A DNA stretch of 64,000 bases from CAWHYG01 sp963833505 (lineage in GTDB: Bacteria > Eisenbacteria > RBG-16-71-46 > CAIMUX01), in NCBI GenBank assembly GCA_963833505.1, contig CAWHYG010000007.1, positions 1,240,001 through 1,304,000 of the forward strand, read 5' to 3'. The stretch's first letter is position 1; each line of letters starts with the position of its first letter. Positions 35,077-44,422 of this stretch are shown piece after piece. The position numbers were made by a program, and so were the translations under genes. A model generated the notes under the pieces. That model had not been told where the DNA came from, did no database searches, and saw only the letters and a list, made by a program, of their open reading frames with translations.

Positions 35077-35955
35077 ATGAGCACGGTTCTGCAGTATCGA
35101 GGCCGTCCGATCACCGAGTCGGATGTGCTCTTGGTCCGCGAGCTTCTGGCGAAGAACCCGAGTGCGAGTCGGCGCGCCCTGTCGCTCGAACTGTGCGCGG
35201 CCTGGGGTTGGATGCAACCGAACGGATACCCGCGCGATGGTGTCTGCCGCGGGTTGCTCCTGGCCCTGGACCGTGCGGGCGAGATCACGCTGCCGCCGCC
35301 GCGCATGAAGATGCCCGACCGATCGCGGCCGTCACCGGAGCCGACGCTTCTTCCGTGGGAAGCCCCGCCGATCCGCGGTTCGTTGGCGGAACTGGGTTCG
35401 TTGACTTTCCGTCAGGTGCGGCGGACCGAGGAAGAGCGAAGGTTCGACGGCCTGATCCGAAGACATCACTACCTCGGCTTCACGCGACCGGTGGGCGAGC
35501 ACCTGAAGCACCTGGTCTTCGCGGCCGGCCGGCCGGTGGCCTGTTTTCTCTGGACCTCGGCGCCCCGCCATCTCGGCCCGCGGGATCGGTTCATCGGTTG
35601 GTCGGCTCAGGCCCGGCGCGAGAACATCCGCTTCGTCGGCTACAACAGCCGGTTCCTCATCCTGCCCTGGGTGGAAGTCCCGCATCTGGCGTCCCATCTG
35701 CTCGGTCGGATGGTACGGATGCTTCCGGGGGAATGGGAGTGGTGGTACCACCATCCGGTTCACCTGGCTGAGACCTTCGTCGACCGCACCCGGTGGCGCG
35801 GCACCTGTTACCGGGCGGCGAACTGGATCTGCGTGGGTCAAACGACGGGTCGGGGCAAGAACGACCAGACCGGTCGGCCCAACCGTCCGCGCAAGGATGT
35901 GCTTGTCTATCCGCTGACCCGGCACTTTCGGGAACACCTCACGAGGTCGGCATGA
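35077..35955 (+). CDS. DUF4338 / DruA-like protein inside the IS66 operon
   Basis: A 292-residue protein matching the DUF4338 family that includes DruA of the Druantia anti-phage system. Shared features are the N-terminal winged-helix-like part (SRRALSLELCAAWGW), RRTEEERRFDGLIRRHHYLGF, VACFLWTSAPRHLGPRDRFIGWS, NSRFLILPWVEVPHLASHLLG, ETFVDRTRWRGTCYRAANWICVGQTTGRG, and the C-terminal DVLVYPLTRHFRE. Its stop overlaps the tnpC start as ATGA, so it is built into the transposition operon, not inserted at random. ATG at 35077 is the conserved start, though no clear ribosome site precedes it. Function in transposition or defence is unknown. Confidence 0.9.
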   Translation: MSTVLQYRGRPITESDVLLVRELLAKNPSASRRALSLELCAAWGWMQPNGYPRDGVCRGLLLALDRAGEITLPPPRMKMPDRSRPSPEPTLLPWEAPPIRGSLAELGSLTFRQVRRTEEERRFDGLIRRHHYLGFTRPVGEHLKHLVFAAGRPVACFLWTSAPRHLGPRDRFIGWSAQARRENIRFVGYNSRFLILPWVEVPHLASHLLGRMVRMLPGEWEWWYHHPVHLAETFVDRTRWRGTCYRAANWICVGQTTGRGKNDQTGRPNRPRKDVLVYPLTRHFREHLTRSA

Positions 35956-37673
35956 ATCGACGAGAGATGCGGCGCCGCGAGGTCGAGTGGAAGGAACTGG
36001 AGGCGATCCTCGAGCGGACCCGAGAAGGGGCTTTGAATGCGGAGGAGCACGGGAAGCTGAGGGCAGCGGTGGATACGCTGGGCTTTCTGACCCGGGAGCT
36101 GGAGTCGAAGGGGACCTCGATCGATCGGCTGCGGCGGTTGCTCTTCGGGCCGAGCACGGAGAAGACGAGCCGGGTGCTCCGGGACGTGTTCGAGGGCCAT
36201 GCCGCCGCCGGTGGAGAGGCCGGCGCGACCGGCTCGCCGTCGAAGGAAGCATCGGCCGTGAAGCCTCATGGGCACGGCCGCCATGGAGTGGAAGCCTACT
36301 GGGGCGCGAAGAAGGTGCCGGTGCCGCACGCGTCGCTGACGCACGGCGCCGGGTGTCCCGAGTGCGGCCGCGGGAAGGTGTACCTGCAGAACGAACCGGC
36401 CTCTCTGCTGCGGATCACGGGGATGGCTCCCTTGCAAGCTTCGGTCTTCGAGCTGGAGCGCCTCCGCTGCAACGCCTGCGGCCAGGTTTTCTCGGCCGAA
36501 CCGCCCCCGGGGGTCGGTACGGCGAAGTACGACGAATCGGCCACGGCTATGATCGGACTTCTCCGCTACGGTTGCGGCCTTCCTTTCAACCGGTTGGAGA
36601 AGCTGGAGGGCAGCCTGGGCATCCCGTTGCCCGCCGCCACGCAATGGGAACTGGTGGCCGGCGGCGCCAAAGCGCTCGAACCGGTTCATGAGGAGCTCAT
36701 CCGACAGGCCGCCCAGGGGGAGGTCTTCTACAATGACGACACCACGATGAAGGTTCTCGAGCTGATGAAGTCGTCGAACCGAGAGGTGATGCCAGGCATC
36801 CGAACGGATCTCGTGGGGGAAACGGAGGCCGATCCCGACGTGGAGGCCGTCGGCCGGCCGGAACCCGAAAAGGATCCCAAGGAGCGCACCGGGATCTTCA
36901 CCTCCGGGATTGTCTCACGGACGGGAGAGCACCGGATGGCGCTCTTCTTCACCGGTCGCAAGCACGCGGGAGAGAACCTGGAGCAGGTGCTGAAGCGACG
37001 GGCGGAGGAGTTGTCCCCGCCCATCCAGATGTGCGATGCGCTCTCCCGGAACACCAGCGGAGACTTTGAGACGATCGTGGGGAGCTGTCTCGTCCATGCC
37101 AGGAGGAACTTCGTCCAGGTGGCCGATCGCTTCCCCGACGAATGCCGCTACGTGTTCGAGACTTTGCGCGCGGTCTACCGGAACGACGCTCTCGCTCGCG
37201 AGCGGAAGATGGGAACCGAGGAGCGCCTCGCCTTTCACCGGGACCAGAGCGGACCCATCATGGAGAAGCTCAGGACGTGGGGCCGGGAGCAGTTCGAGGA
37301 GCACCTGGTCGAGCCGAACTCGGGCCTGGGCGACGCCATCTCCTATATGGAAAAGCACTGGGACAAGCTCACGTTGTTCCTCAGGAAACCCGGCGCACCC
37401 CTTGATAACACGATCTGCGAAAGAGCTCTGAAGCGCGCCATTGTGCACCGCAAGAACTCCCTCTTTTACAAGACGCAGAACGGCGCCCGGGTGGGGGACC
37501 TCTTCATGAGCCTGATCCACACGGCCGAGCTCAGCGGGGCCGATCCCTTCCGCTATCTCGTCGATGTTCTCCGACACCCCCGCGAGACGGCCGCCAACCC
37601 CTCCGGCTGGATGCCCTGGAACTATCGAGACGCACTGGGCACCAGCGCGCCGGCGACAGGCCCGCCGGGGTAG
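35952..37673 (+). CDS. tnpC: IS66 transposase TnpC
   Basis: A 573-residue DDE transposase. An N-terminal coiled/helical region with leucine pattern (about 10-75) comes first. A zinc-finger-like CPECG...CNACG follows at about 130-180. The catalytic domain has D (FYNDDTTMKVLE), D (IQMCDALSRNTS) and E (LDNTICERALKRAIVHRKNSLFYKTQNGA). Length is typical for IS66 TnpC. The frame is intact, which agrees with a recent, potentially active copy. Confidence 0.95.
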   Translation: MNRREMRRREVEWKELEAILERTREGALNAEEHGKLRAAVDTLGFLTRELESKGTSIDRLRRLLFGPSTEKTSRVLRDVFEGHAAAGGEAGATGSPSKEASAVKPHGHGRHGVEAYWGAKKVPVPHASLTHGAGCPECGRGKVYLQNEPASLLRITGMAPLQASVFELERLRCNACGQVFSAEPPPGVGTAKYDESATAMIGLLRYGCGLPFNRLEKLEGSLGIPLPAATQWELVAGGAKALEPVHEELIRQAAQGEVFYNDDTTMKVLELMKSSNREVMPGIRTDLVGETEADPDVEAVGRPEPEKDPKERTGIFTSGIVSRTGEHRMALFFTGRKHAGENLEQVLKRRAEELSPPIQMCDALSRNTSGDFETIVGSCLVHARRNFVQVADRFPDECRYVFETLRAVYRNDALARERKMGTEERLAFHRDQSGPIMEKLRTWGREQFEEHLVEPNSGLGDAISYMEKHWDKLTLFLRKPGAPLDNTICERALKRAIVHRKNSLFYKTQNGARVGDLFMSLIHTAELSGADPFRYLVDVLRHPRETAANPSGWMPWNYRDALGTSAPATGPPG

Positions 37674-37807
37674 CCCGGCTTCTCTCCTTTCACGCCCCGC
37701 CTCCCTGCCACCCGGGACCGAGACACGCCACCGGACGGCGGCGCCCCGGCCAATCCCAGCGGAATCCCGGGAATCGACGCGCCTACGCACCGGTGCCGAA
37801 GGGACAC

Positions 37808-37815
37808 GATAGACC
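37808..37815. repeat. Target-site duplication, right copy
   Basis: GATAGACC immediately after the right end of the IS66-type element, identical to 34141-34148. Confidence 0.95.
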
Positions 37816-40529
37816 TGGTAGTAGGCCAGATCGTGATCCGGAATCGGATCCCAGGTGACGCGGATTCGATTCGTCTGTGGCAGGTATTCGGCAGAGGGAT
37901 CCTGCGGGACGGAAGGAGGCAGGTTGTCCACGGAGTACCCGCTATCCGGCGGAGAGGTATAGAACACGGCTGGATCCGTGGTGTGAGCCGTGACCTGGTA
38001 GACGGACCAGTGCATGCCGTGAGCGATCGAGGAGTCGGCCAACGTCATCGCCAGCAGGGAATAGAGAGAATCCTGTTCGGCCAGGGTCGTGCCCACGCTG
38101 GACCAGCTCTGCTGGTCGTTCCGGATCCAAAGGGTGTAGCCGATCACCCCTTTCCCCACGGCCCCGTCCAGACCACTCGGATGCCAGCGAACCCACACCC
38201 GGCCTCCTTGGTCATCGGGCACGTCCTGCACCGAGACAATGACCGGCTCCCTGGCATAGACCCGAACGGGAGCCCCGGAAGTCAGGGTGTCCGCTCCGCC
38301 CGGACCGTTCACCGCGAGCTTGGGATAGAACGACCCCGTGACCTGATACCCATGGATGGGGTTTTCCGTCTCGCCTTCGCCGCCATCGCCGAACCACCAG
38401 TGGTACGCCGTGATCGTGCCCAGGGAATGGTCCGTGAAGGCCACCGTCAAGGGTGCGACCCCAAGGCTGTCGTTGAACGTAAACGCGGCCACGACGGACC
38501 CGGGCCGGTGCACGTTGACGTAGTTCGGCTTGCTCTTGCTGCCCTGGCCGTACTGGTTCGTCACGGTCAGCGAGACCGAGAAGCTGCCGGAATCCGCATA
38601 CACGTGGGTCGGGTTCGCGTCGCTGCTCTGCCCGCCGTCGCCGAAGGTCCAGGCGTAGGAGTTCACCGGACCCACCACGGTGGAGGTGAAGTGCACGGTC
38701 AGCGGCGGGAAGCCGCTCAACGGCTGTCCGGCGAAGTCGCATTGCGGCGGCCACTGTGCGGGATGAACCGTAATGCGGGTGCTGTCGATGCCGGCTCCCC
38801 CCGGGCCCGTGGCGGTCAGAAGCACGGTGAAAGCGCCCGCGTCGGTGAAGGTGTGGACAGGATCGGGAAGGCTGCTCGTCCTCCCGTCCCCGAAGTTCCA
38901 TTGACAGGTCGTGATTGGCCCGCCCAGGTTCACCGAAGAGAAGTCCACCCCCAGGGGGGCAACTCCGCTGGCGGGATTGGCTCGAATCGTGACCTGCGGC
39001 CGCGACGGGCTCCCCTGCTGGAAATAGAGCGCGCCGATGTCAGCCACGGTTCCGTCGGGATCATGCGGCAGGGTCGGATCGCCGGCATCAACGCAGGGGG
39101 AACCCGACTGCAGGTGGTAGTTGCCGTCCGTGGGATCGACCAGCTTCGGATCGAGAGAGATATTGTAGTAAGTATCGCAGGAGTCTCCCCGCGCGTTCGT
39201 GGTAAGAACCTGGCCCAAGCCGGCCGGAGTGTTTCCGGTCGCGACCGGGCTCGCATCGTGGTAGAAGTCATTGTGCTCGATCGGCATGTCGGCGGATGGC
39301 CAGCCGTAGATCGCTTGCGAGCAGTTCATGAACAGATTCGAGTTGCAGGAAATCCACGCTCCGTCTTGGATACCGATTCCCGAGCCATCAATGGTATTGC
39401 CGGTCACCTGCGCACCGGAACCGAACTCGCAGAATATGGCGCTCACAGAACCCTGGAGCCCGTTGCCGTCGATGGTCCCGCTCGAACCACTGAGATCAAT
39501 GCAGCCATAACAGTGAAAACAACTGTTTCGGACGACTACCGTCGCGCCGTCCGCATATATGCCGTAGGAGTTCGGACAGTTTACTGTATCGCTCTGCATG
39601 ATCAGGCCGCTGGGATAGGGACCTGCATAAACCGCCTCATCAGTGGTGACGTTGAACCGGCAACCGGAGATGCGAGTCGAATCGACAATCATCACTCGCG
39701 AGTCGAAGTAACAGCCCGCAATGTATCCGCGCCTGCCCCCGCCCTGGTAGGCCGCCTGTGCGTTCTGGCGGAGGGCGCAGTGCTCGATCCTGAGGGTTCC
39801 GCCGGAGTTGGTCGCTCCCTGGGATCCGAATTGGATCTCCGCGTAGCTGAGCAGACTGCACGTCAGAGAATCGCCCCCGGAGTATACCGTTATTCCCTGC
39901 CAGTCTCCCGGAGTTTGCGGATTGCGGCCCGAGGTGAACCGGATCGTGTCCCCGACGGCGCCCTGGGCCACCAGGCGGCCATAGACATGGAACGCGTAGT
40001 CGCCCATGAACGCAATGGTCACACCCGGTTGGATGAGCAGCGTATCACCCGAGCACACCTGGATGTCTCCCACCGCGTGATAGAGCGTGCCGGCGGGAAA
40101 GACCCCCTTCTGGGAGCCGGAGATCTCGATGACCTGGCCTGGCGGAAGGGTGACGTCCGGCAAGGTGGTATCGGGGGGCGCGACGACCCATGGCCCGGGA
40201 AGGCCCTGCGAGACGTAGCCCGGGTGGGAGAACTGGATCAGATAGACACCGGAGCTGATCATCTTGGAGTACATGCCCAGGGCATCGGTGAAGGCGCTGT
40301 CCGTGACCGCCGAGCCGGGTTGGGCCTGGAAAACCACCTTGATTCCCGAGTTGTCGTTCTGCTCTTGCAGGTAGGCGTGCCCGGTGACCGAAACTCCGGT
40401 GAGCGGACGGGGCTTGGTCGTCCCGTGAAACCGGGACGCCATGGGTCTTCTGGCAACGGAAGCCGCCGCCGAACTTGCTGCGAGCGCCAAACAGACGATG
40501 ACCGGCAGAACCCGATGGAATCTGAACAC
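37808..40529 (-). pseudogene. 5' part of PKD/FN3 beta-helix secreted protein, interrupted by IS66
   Basis: About 907 codons of a large exported protein. A signal peptide (VLPVIVCLALAASSAAA) is followed by a carboxypeptidase-regulatory-like domain (about 45-115). Next is a right-handed parallel beta-helix (about 125-480) and three PKD domains (motifs WNFGDGRTSS, WTFGDGGQSS, WWFGDGGEGE). Fibronectin-III-like domains complete it. The reading frame runs on through the transposon, antisense to tnpC, to a stop at 36915. A 1204-residue chimeric protein lacking its native C-terminal module could therefore be made. GTG at 40529 follows a GGGGGAGGG site. The DNA here has locally lower GC than its neighbours. 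Confidence 0.93.
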
Positions 40530-40862
40530 GGGACCCTCCCCCCGGCTTTGAGGTCACTGGTGCGCGAGGGCAGGCCGTGCGGCAGCCCGCCGGCAAGGCA
40601 CCTCGAGGAGGGCGCAAGCGACACGCCAGTCCAAAACTAGAAGGATTATATCCGAATTCGGCAGCCTCGGCCACGCCTCTTTTCTGGGTGAGGGTTTCGG
40701 CCGCTTCCTGACCTGGACGGCAGAGGCACGAGCACTCTTGTCCTGGACCTGTCCGCTGGGACCAGGCCCGCCTGGACGCCGGAGCCGGGTCCCGCTATCC
40801 TCGAACCTCGGTACCGGGGCGAGGGTGACACTCGAGCAAAGGACCAGACCAAGGAGCTTGAT
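40530..40862. other. Intergenic region with a TATAAT box
   Basis: The spacer between the divergent interrupted gene and argS. A perfect leftward -10 TATAAT lies at 40645-40650, without a recognisable -35. It would give the interrupted gene a leader of about 110 bases. Nothing else is evident. Confidence 0.4.
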
Positions 40863-43088
40863 CTGTCAGACAATCGAAACTCGAATCCGACGGCACGGTC
40901 CGAGGGATCGGAGACGCACACATTTCAGGACTACCGCGACCGTCTTCTCGCGCGCCTGCTCAAGCTGGCGCCGCGCCCGTCAACCGAAGCTGAAGACGCG
41001 ACCGCGTCACCGGCGCCGCCCGAAGTCCAGGGCCTGGCCTTCACCCGCCCCCCCAAACCCGACATGGGCGACCTGGCCCTGGGGACCTTCCCGCTCGCGC
41101 GCGTCCTCGGCCGCCCACCGGCCGCCATCGCCCAGGCCTGGGCCGAGGCGGTTCGAGCCGAGCTGGCTCGTCCGGATGGCGCGCTCGCTGATCTTGCAGT
41201 GCCGGTCACCCGCGTCGAGACGCAAGGTCCCTACCTCAATGTCACGCTGGAGCCGCGGGCGCTCGCGCGGCTCGTGGTCACCGCGGTTTCGGCGGCGGGC
41301 AGAGCCTACGGGCGGGCGCGCGGTCCCAGCGGCCAGACGGTCACGCTGGAATACTCCTCTCCGAACACGAACAAGCCGCTTCATCTCGGGCACATCCGGA
41401 ACAACCTGATCGGGATGTCCCTCTCCAACATTCTCGAGGCGCGCGGCGACCGCGTCCTCCGGGTCAGCTTCATCAACGACCGCGGCATCCACATCTGCAA
41501 GTCGATGCTCGCCTATCTCCGCCTGGACGCCGGAGGGACTCCCGAATCGACCGGCGAGAAAGGGGATCACTTCGTCGGCCGGTACTACGTGCTCTTCGAC
41601 ACCCAGCTCAAGACCGAGCGCGAGCGGTTCGCCCGCGACCGCGGGATCGAGGCCGCGCGCTTCTCCAAGCCGGAGCTGCGTTCTCTGGACAAGGAGGCGC
41701 GCCGCGGGCGCGAAGAGGAGGCGGACCGCTTCGAAGAAGAGTTCCTGGCCGCCTCCGACTGGATGGCCGGCGCGCGCGACCTGCTCCGCCGCTGGGAAGC
41801 GGGCGAGCCCGCGACCCTCGAGCTCTGGCGCCGCATGAACGACTGGGTCTACCAGGGATTCCGGGAGACCTACGAGCGCCTGGGCTGTCGCTTCGACCAG
41901 TGGTACTTCGAGAGTGAAACCTGGCGGATCGGCAAGGAGGAGGTCGAGCGCGGCCTCGCCCTGGGCATCTTCCACCGGCAGCCGGACGGCTCGGTCTGGG
42001 CGCGGCTGGAATCCCTCGGGCTCAAGGACAAGCTGGTGCTGCGCTCCGATGGCACGACCGTCTATATCACCGGCGATATCGGCACGGCCATCCGGAGATT
42101 CCAGGATTATCGAATGGACCGCTCCATCTACGTGGTCGCCTCCGAACAGGATGAGCACTTCCGGAATCTCTTCGCGATCCTCCATCAGCTCGGCCATCCC
42201 TGGGCGGACCGCTGCCACCATGCCTCCTACGGCATGGTCACGCTCCCGCACGGCCTCGGCAAGCTGAAGTCCCGCGAAGGCGTCTCGGTCGATGCGGATG
42301 AGCTGCTCGACGAGCTGCACCGGCTGGCGAAACAGCGGATCGAGGAGGGAGGCTACTGCGAGACTCCAGAGGCCGCGGAACGGATCGCCGAGTGGATCGG
42401 CCAGGGCGCGCTGAAGTTGTACATCCTCCAGGTCAGCTCGGAGAAGAACCTCCAGTTCGACCCGAACGAGACCATCGCCTTCTCCGGCGACACCGGACCG
42501 GCGGTGCAATACTCCCATGCGCGGATCTGCGGCATCCTGCGGAAGGGGTTGGAGTCGGGCAAGGTGCTTCCGGACGATCTGGCGTCGGCATCGTCGCTCG
42601 ATGCCGGAGCGATTTCACCGGTCGCCGGCTACGCGAGGCCGGCGAAGAGCCGTGATTCCGTATCGGGCGAACCGCCCTCGCCGTTGGAAAGCCCTGATTC
42701 CGCAAGCGAGCCGCCCTCGCCGGCCCGGCGCCCTGATTCCGCATCAGGCGAGCCGGCCTCGGAGGGCTTCCGTTCCGAGGCTTTCCTGCGGGCCGACCGC
42801 GTCGACGCCGGGCTCTTGACCGAGCCGGAAGAGCGCGACGTCTTGCGCCTCCTGGCCGAGTATCCCGATGTGGTGACGCAGGCGGCCCGACAGCTCGCGC
42901 CGGCGCCGATCGCCAATGCCCTGCTCGAGCTGACCAAGGCCTACGCGCGGATGTATCACCAGCACGAGGTCCTGAAGGCCGGATCCCCGGAGCTGGTCCG
43001 CGCCCGCCTGCAGCTTGCCCTGTGCGTCGCGCAGGTGCTCCGGAACGGCCTCGGGCTTCTGGGCATCGAGGCGCCCGAGCGGATGTAG
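40863..43088 (+). CDS. argS: Arginyl-tRNA synthetase
   Basis: A class I synthetase of about 741 residues, longer than the usual 550-650. An N-terminal Add-1-like domain comes first, with the HIGH-type motif NTNKPLHLGHIRNN near 170. A KMSKS-like loop (GKLKSREGVSV) and a C-terminal DALR anticodon-binding domain (NALLELTKAYARMYH) follow. The family domain begins well before the first ATG (41064), and no in-frame ATG, GTG or TTG exists upstream within the conserved region. CTG at 40863, six bases after AAGGAG (40851-40856), is the best start. A three-unit Pro/Ser/Glu repeat of about 42 residues is inserted near residues 595-636. Confidence 0.9.
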   Translation: MSDNRNSNPTARSEGSETHTFQDYRDRLLARLLKLAPRPSTEAEDATASPAPPEVQGLAFTRPPKPDMGDLALGTFPLARVLGRPPAAIAQAWAEAVRAELARPDGALADLAVPVTRVETQGPYLNVTLEPRALARLVVTAVSAAGRAYGRARGPSGQTVTLEYSSPNTNKPLHLGHIRNNLIGMSLSNILEARGDRVLRVSFINDRGIHICKSMLAYLRLDAGGTPESTGEKGDHFVGRYYVLFDTQLKTERERFARDRGIEAARFSKPELRSLDKEARRGREEEADRFEEEFLAASDWMAGARDLLRRWEAGEPATLELWRRMNDWVYQGFRETYERLGCRFDQWYFESETWRIGKEEVERGLALGIFHRQPDGSVWARLESLGLKDKLVLRSDGTTVYITGDIGTAIRRFQDYRMDRSIYVVASEQDEHFRNLFAILHQLGHPWADRCHHASYGMVTLPHGLGKLKSREGVSVDADELLDELHRLAKQRIEEGGYCETPEAAERIAEWIGQGALKLYILQVSSEKNLQFDPNETIAFSGDTGPAVQYSHARICGILRKGLESGKVLPDDLASASSLDAGAISPVAGYARPAKSRDSVSGEPPSPLESPDSASEPPSPARRPDSASGEPASEGFRSEAFLRADRVDAGLLTEPEERDVLRLLAEYPDVVTQAARQLAPAPIANALLELTKAYARMYHQHEVLKAGSPELVRARLQLALCVAQVLRNGLGLLGIEAPERM
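42649..42770 (+). repeat. Three in-frame repeats inside argS
   Basis: Units starting GCC(G/C)TGATTCCG lie at 42649, 42691 and 42730 (periods 42 and 39). They encode RDSVSGEPPSPLES, PDSASEPPSPARR and PDSASGEPASEG. The unit lengths are multiples of three. The insertion falls at the start of the anticodon-binding domain. Confidence 0.8.
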
Positions 43089-43106
43089 GTGGGACCTTCC
43101 CCCACC
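43088..43106 (+). terminator. Short hairpin at the argS stop
   Basis: GGTGGG (43088-43093) pairs with CCCACC (43101-43106) immediately after the stop codon. No U-tract follows, so termination activity is doubtful. Confidence 0.3.
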
Positions 43107-43311
43107 TGCTCTGGGCATTCGGTCCGCGTGGCTCCCGCCGATCGCTGGCGCCTGGCGAACACCATCGCCCATGACCCAATGGGGGCCCCGCCATCCTGGG
43201 TAAGCAACTCTCGGCCTGTTCGATCCATGAGAGAGAAGGGGATCCGTCGGACCGAGCGCGGCTCCCTGCCCCGGCCCCTTTGCTCCCCTGTCCCCCACGG
43301 ACGGGGAGACG

Positions 43312-44253
43312 GTGGCGACGAATCCGCCGCAGCTTCGCTGGCACGGCGACCAGCCGCAGGAGTGCGGCGGCGACGTCCGCTTCACGGTTTTCTGGTCTCC
43401 GGATTCGTTGCTGGCGCATCCGGATTCCGCCGACGCCGGAATCAACGCAGCCTATACGTTTGCCGCCGGCGCGCTGACCGGACCGACGACCGTCTACTGG
43501 CGCGTGCGGGCCCGATCGTCGGACGGACATTCCCGCTGGTCCGACCCCGCCACGGGCTGGCGTTTCCTCGTTCCGGCGCCCGCCGTCGCCGAGGTGTACC
43601 CCGGTGACACCGACAACAGCGGGAAGGTGGATGTTCGCGATCTCCTGCCGCTCGGCCTCTACTACGGCCTGACCGGTCCGGGTCGTGGCCACGCGTCGGT
43701 CGCCTGGGCCGGGCAGCCGCTGTACGCCGCCTGGAATCCCCCGGCGGCCGGTTATGCCGACTGCAATGGGGACGGAACCGTGGACGCGTCCGATCTGGAC
43801 GCGATCGTCCGGAACTGGAACGCGTCCGAGGGGAGCGCCGCGCCCGATTCCTCTCGGCCGTTGCCGGTCTTCCTTGAGGTCCTTCAGGCGCTGAACCAGG
43901 AACCGGCCTCGCCGAGCTGGACCGCGCTTCGCGCGCATCTTCTCGAGACCATGCGCAAGACCTTCGGGACCGATGTGCTCGCCTATCATCTCGAGCCGAA
44001 TCGGCCCAATCCGTTCGGCTCCTCGACGACCTGGATGCTGACCCTCCCGGAGCCGGCGGAAGTCCGCATCCGGATCTTCGATCCTTGCGGGCGGCTGTTG
44101 TGGCGGCGGAGCCTGACCTTGCCGGCGGGGCTCTCCCCCGTCACCTTCAACGGCCGCGACGCGCGCGGATTGCCGCTTCCGTCCGGGAGCTATGTCTATC
44201 GGATTGAAACCGGGGATCGGCGGGAGACCGGGAGGATCCTGCTCGTTCGCTGA
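43312..44253 (+). pseudogene. 5'-truncated secreted protein with dockerin-like and FlgD-like modules
   Basis: About 313 codons remain of an exported protein. An Ig-like segment (PLSPTDGETVATNPPQLRW to WRVRARSSDG) precedes a dockerin-type pair of calcium loops (GDTDNSGKVDVRDLLPLGLYYG and DCNGDGTVDASDLDAIVRNWN). A FlgD-like C-terminal module ends GRILLVR. There is no signal peptide. An in-frame stop at 43228 lies just before the first recognisable domain, and only GTG 43312 can serve as a start. The gene is therefore probably a 5'-deleted remnant, although translation from the GTG is possible. It follows argS by about 220 bases. Confidence 0.6.
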
Positions 44254-44360
44254 ACGCACCCCACGTCCGCGCCAGCCATCCGATTTCCGATTCGGAGATC
44301 CATGCGCTCCATCGGAAGGAGAGCGTCATGGGGCGTCTTTGCGCGCAGGTTCCCGGGACG

Positions 44361-44369
44361 TGGTATAAT
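44361..44369 (+). promoter_or_regulatory. Extended -10 promoter of the LVIVD gene
   Basis: TGGTATAAT matches the extended -10 pattern TGnTATAAT. The start of transcription would be near 44376, about 47 bases before the ATG. No -35 box is needed or seen. Confidence 0.65.
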
Positions 44370-44422
44370 CCAGGTGCTTCGAAACTGCTTCGGCGGCCCG
44401 ATTCCACAGGGAGGAGCCGACC

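Larger units (their letters stand above)
34149..37807 (+). mobile_element. IS66-family transposon with DruA-like passenger gene
   Basis: A complete 3,659-bp element. The ends are inverted: GTGTCCCTTCGGC at 34149-34161 and its complement at 37795-37807, with 19 of the first 23 positions matching. Perfect 8-bp target copies GATAGACC flank it. The genes, all rightward, are tnpA, tnpB, a DUF4338/DruA-like gene and tnpC, linked by TGATG and ATGA overlaps at two junctions. It interrupts a large secreted-protein gene. Intact genes and identical target copies argue for a recent insertion. Confidence 0.96.

Noticed and set aside
36915..37807. The antisense part of the 1204-codon frame as a genuine domain
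   Set aside because: It is antisense tnpC and end sequence of the inserted transposon, fused to the host gene only by the insertion.
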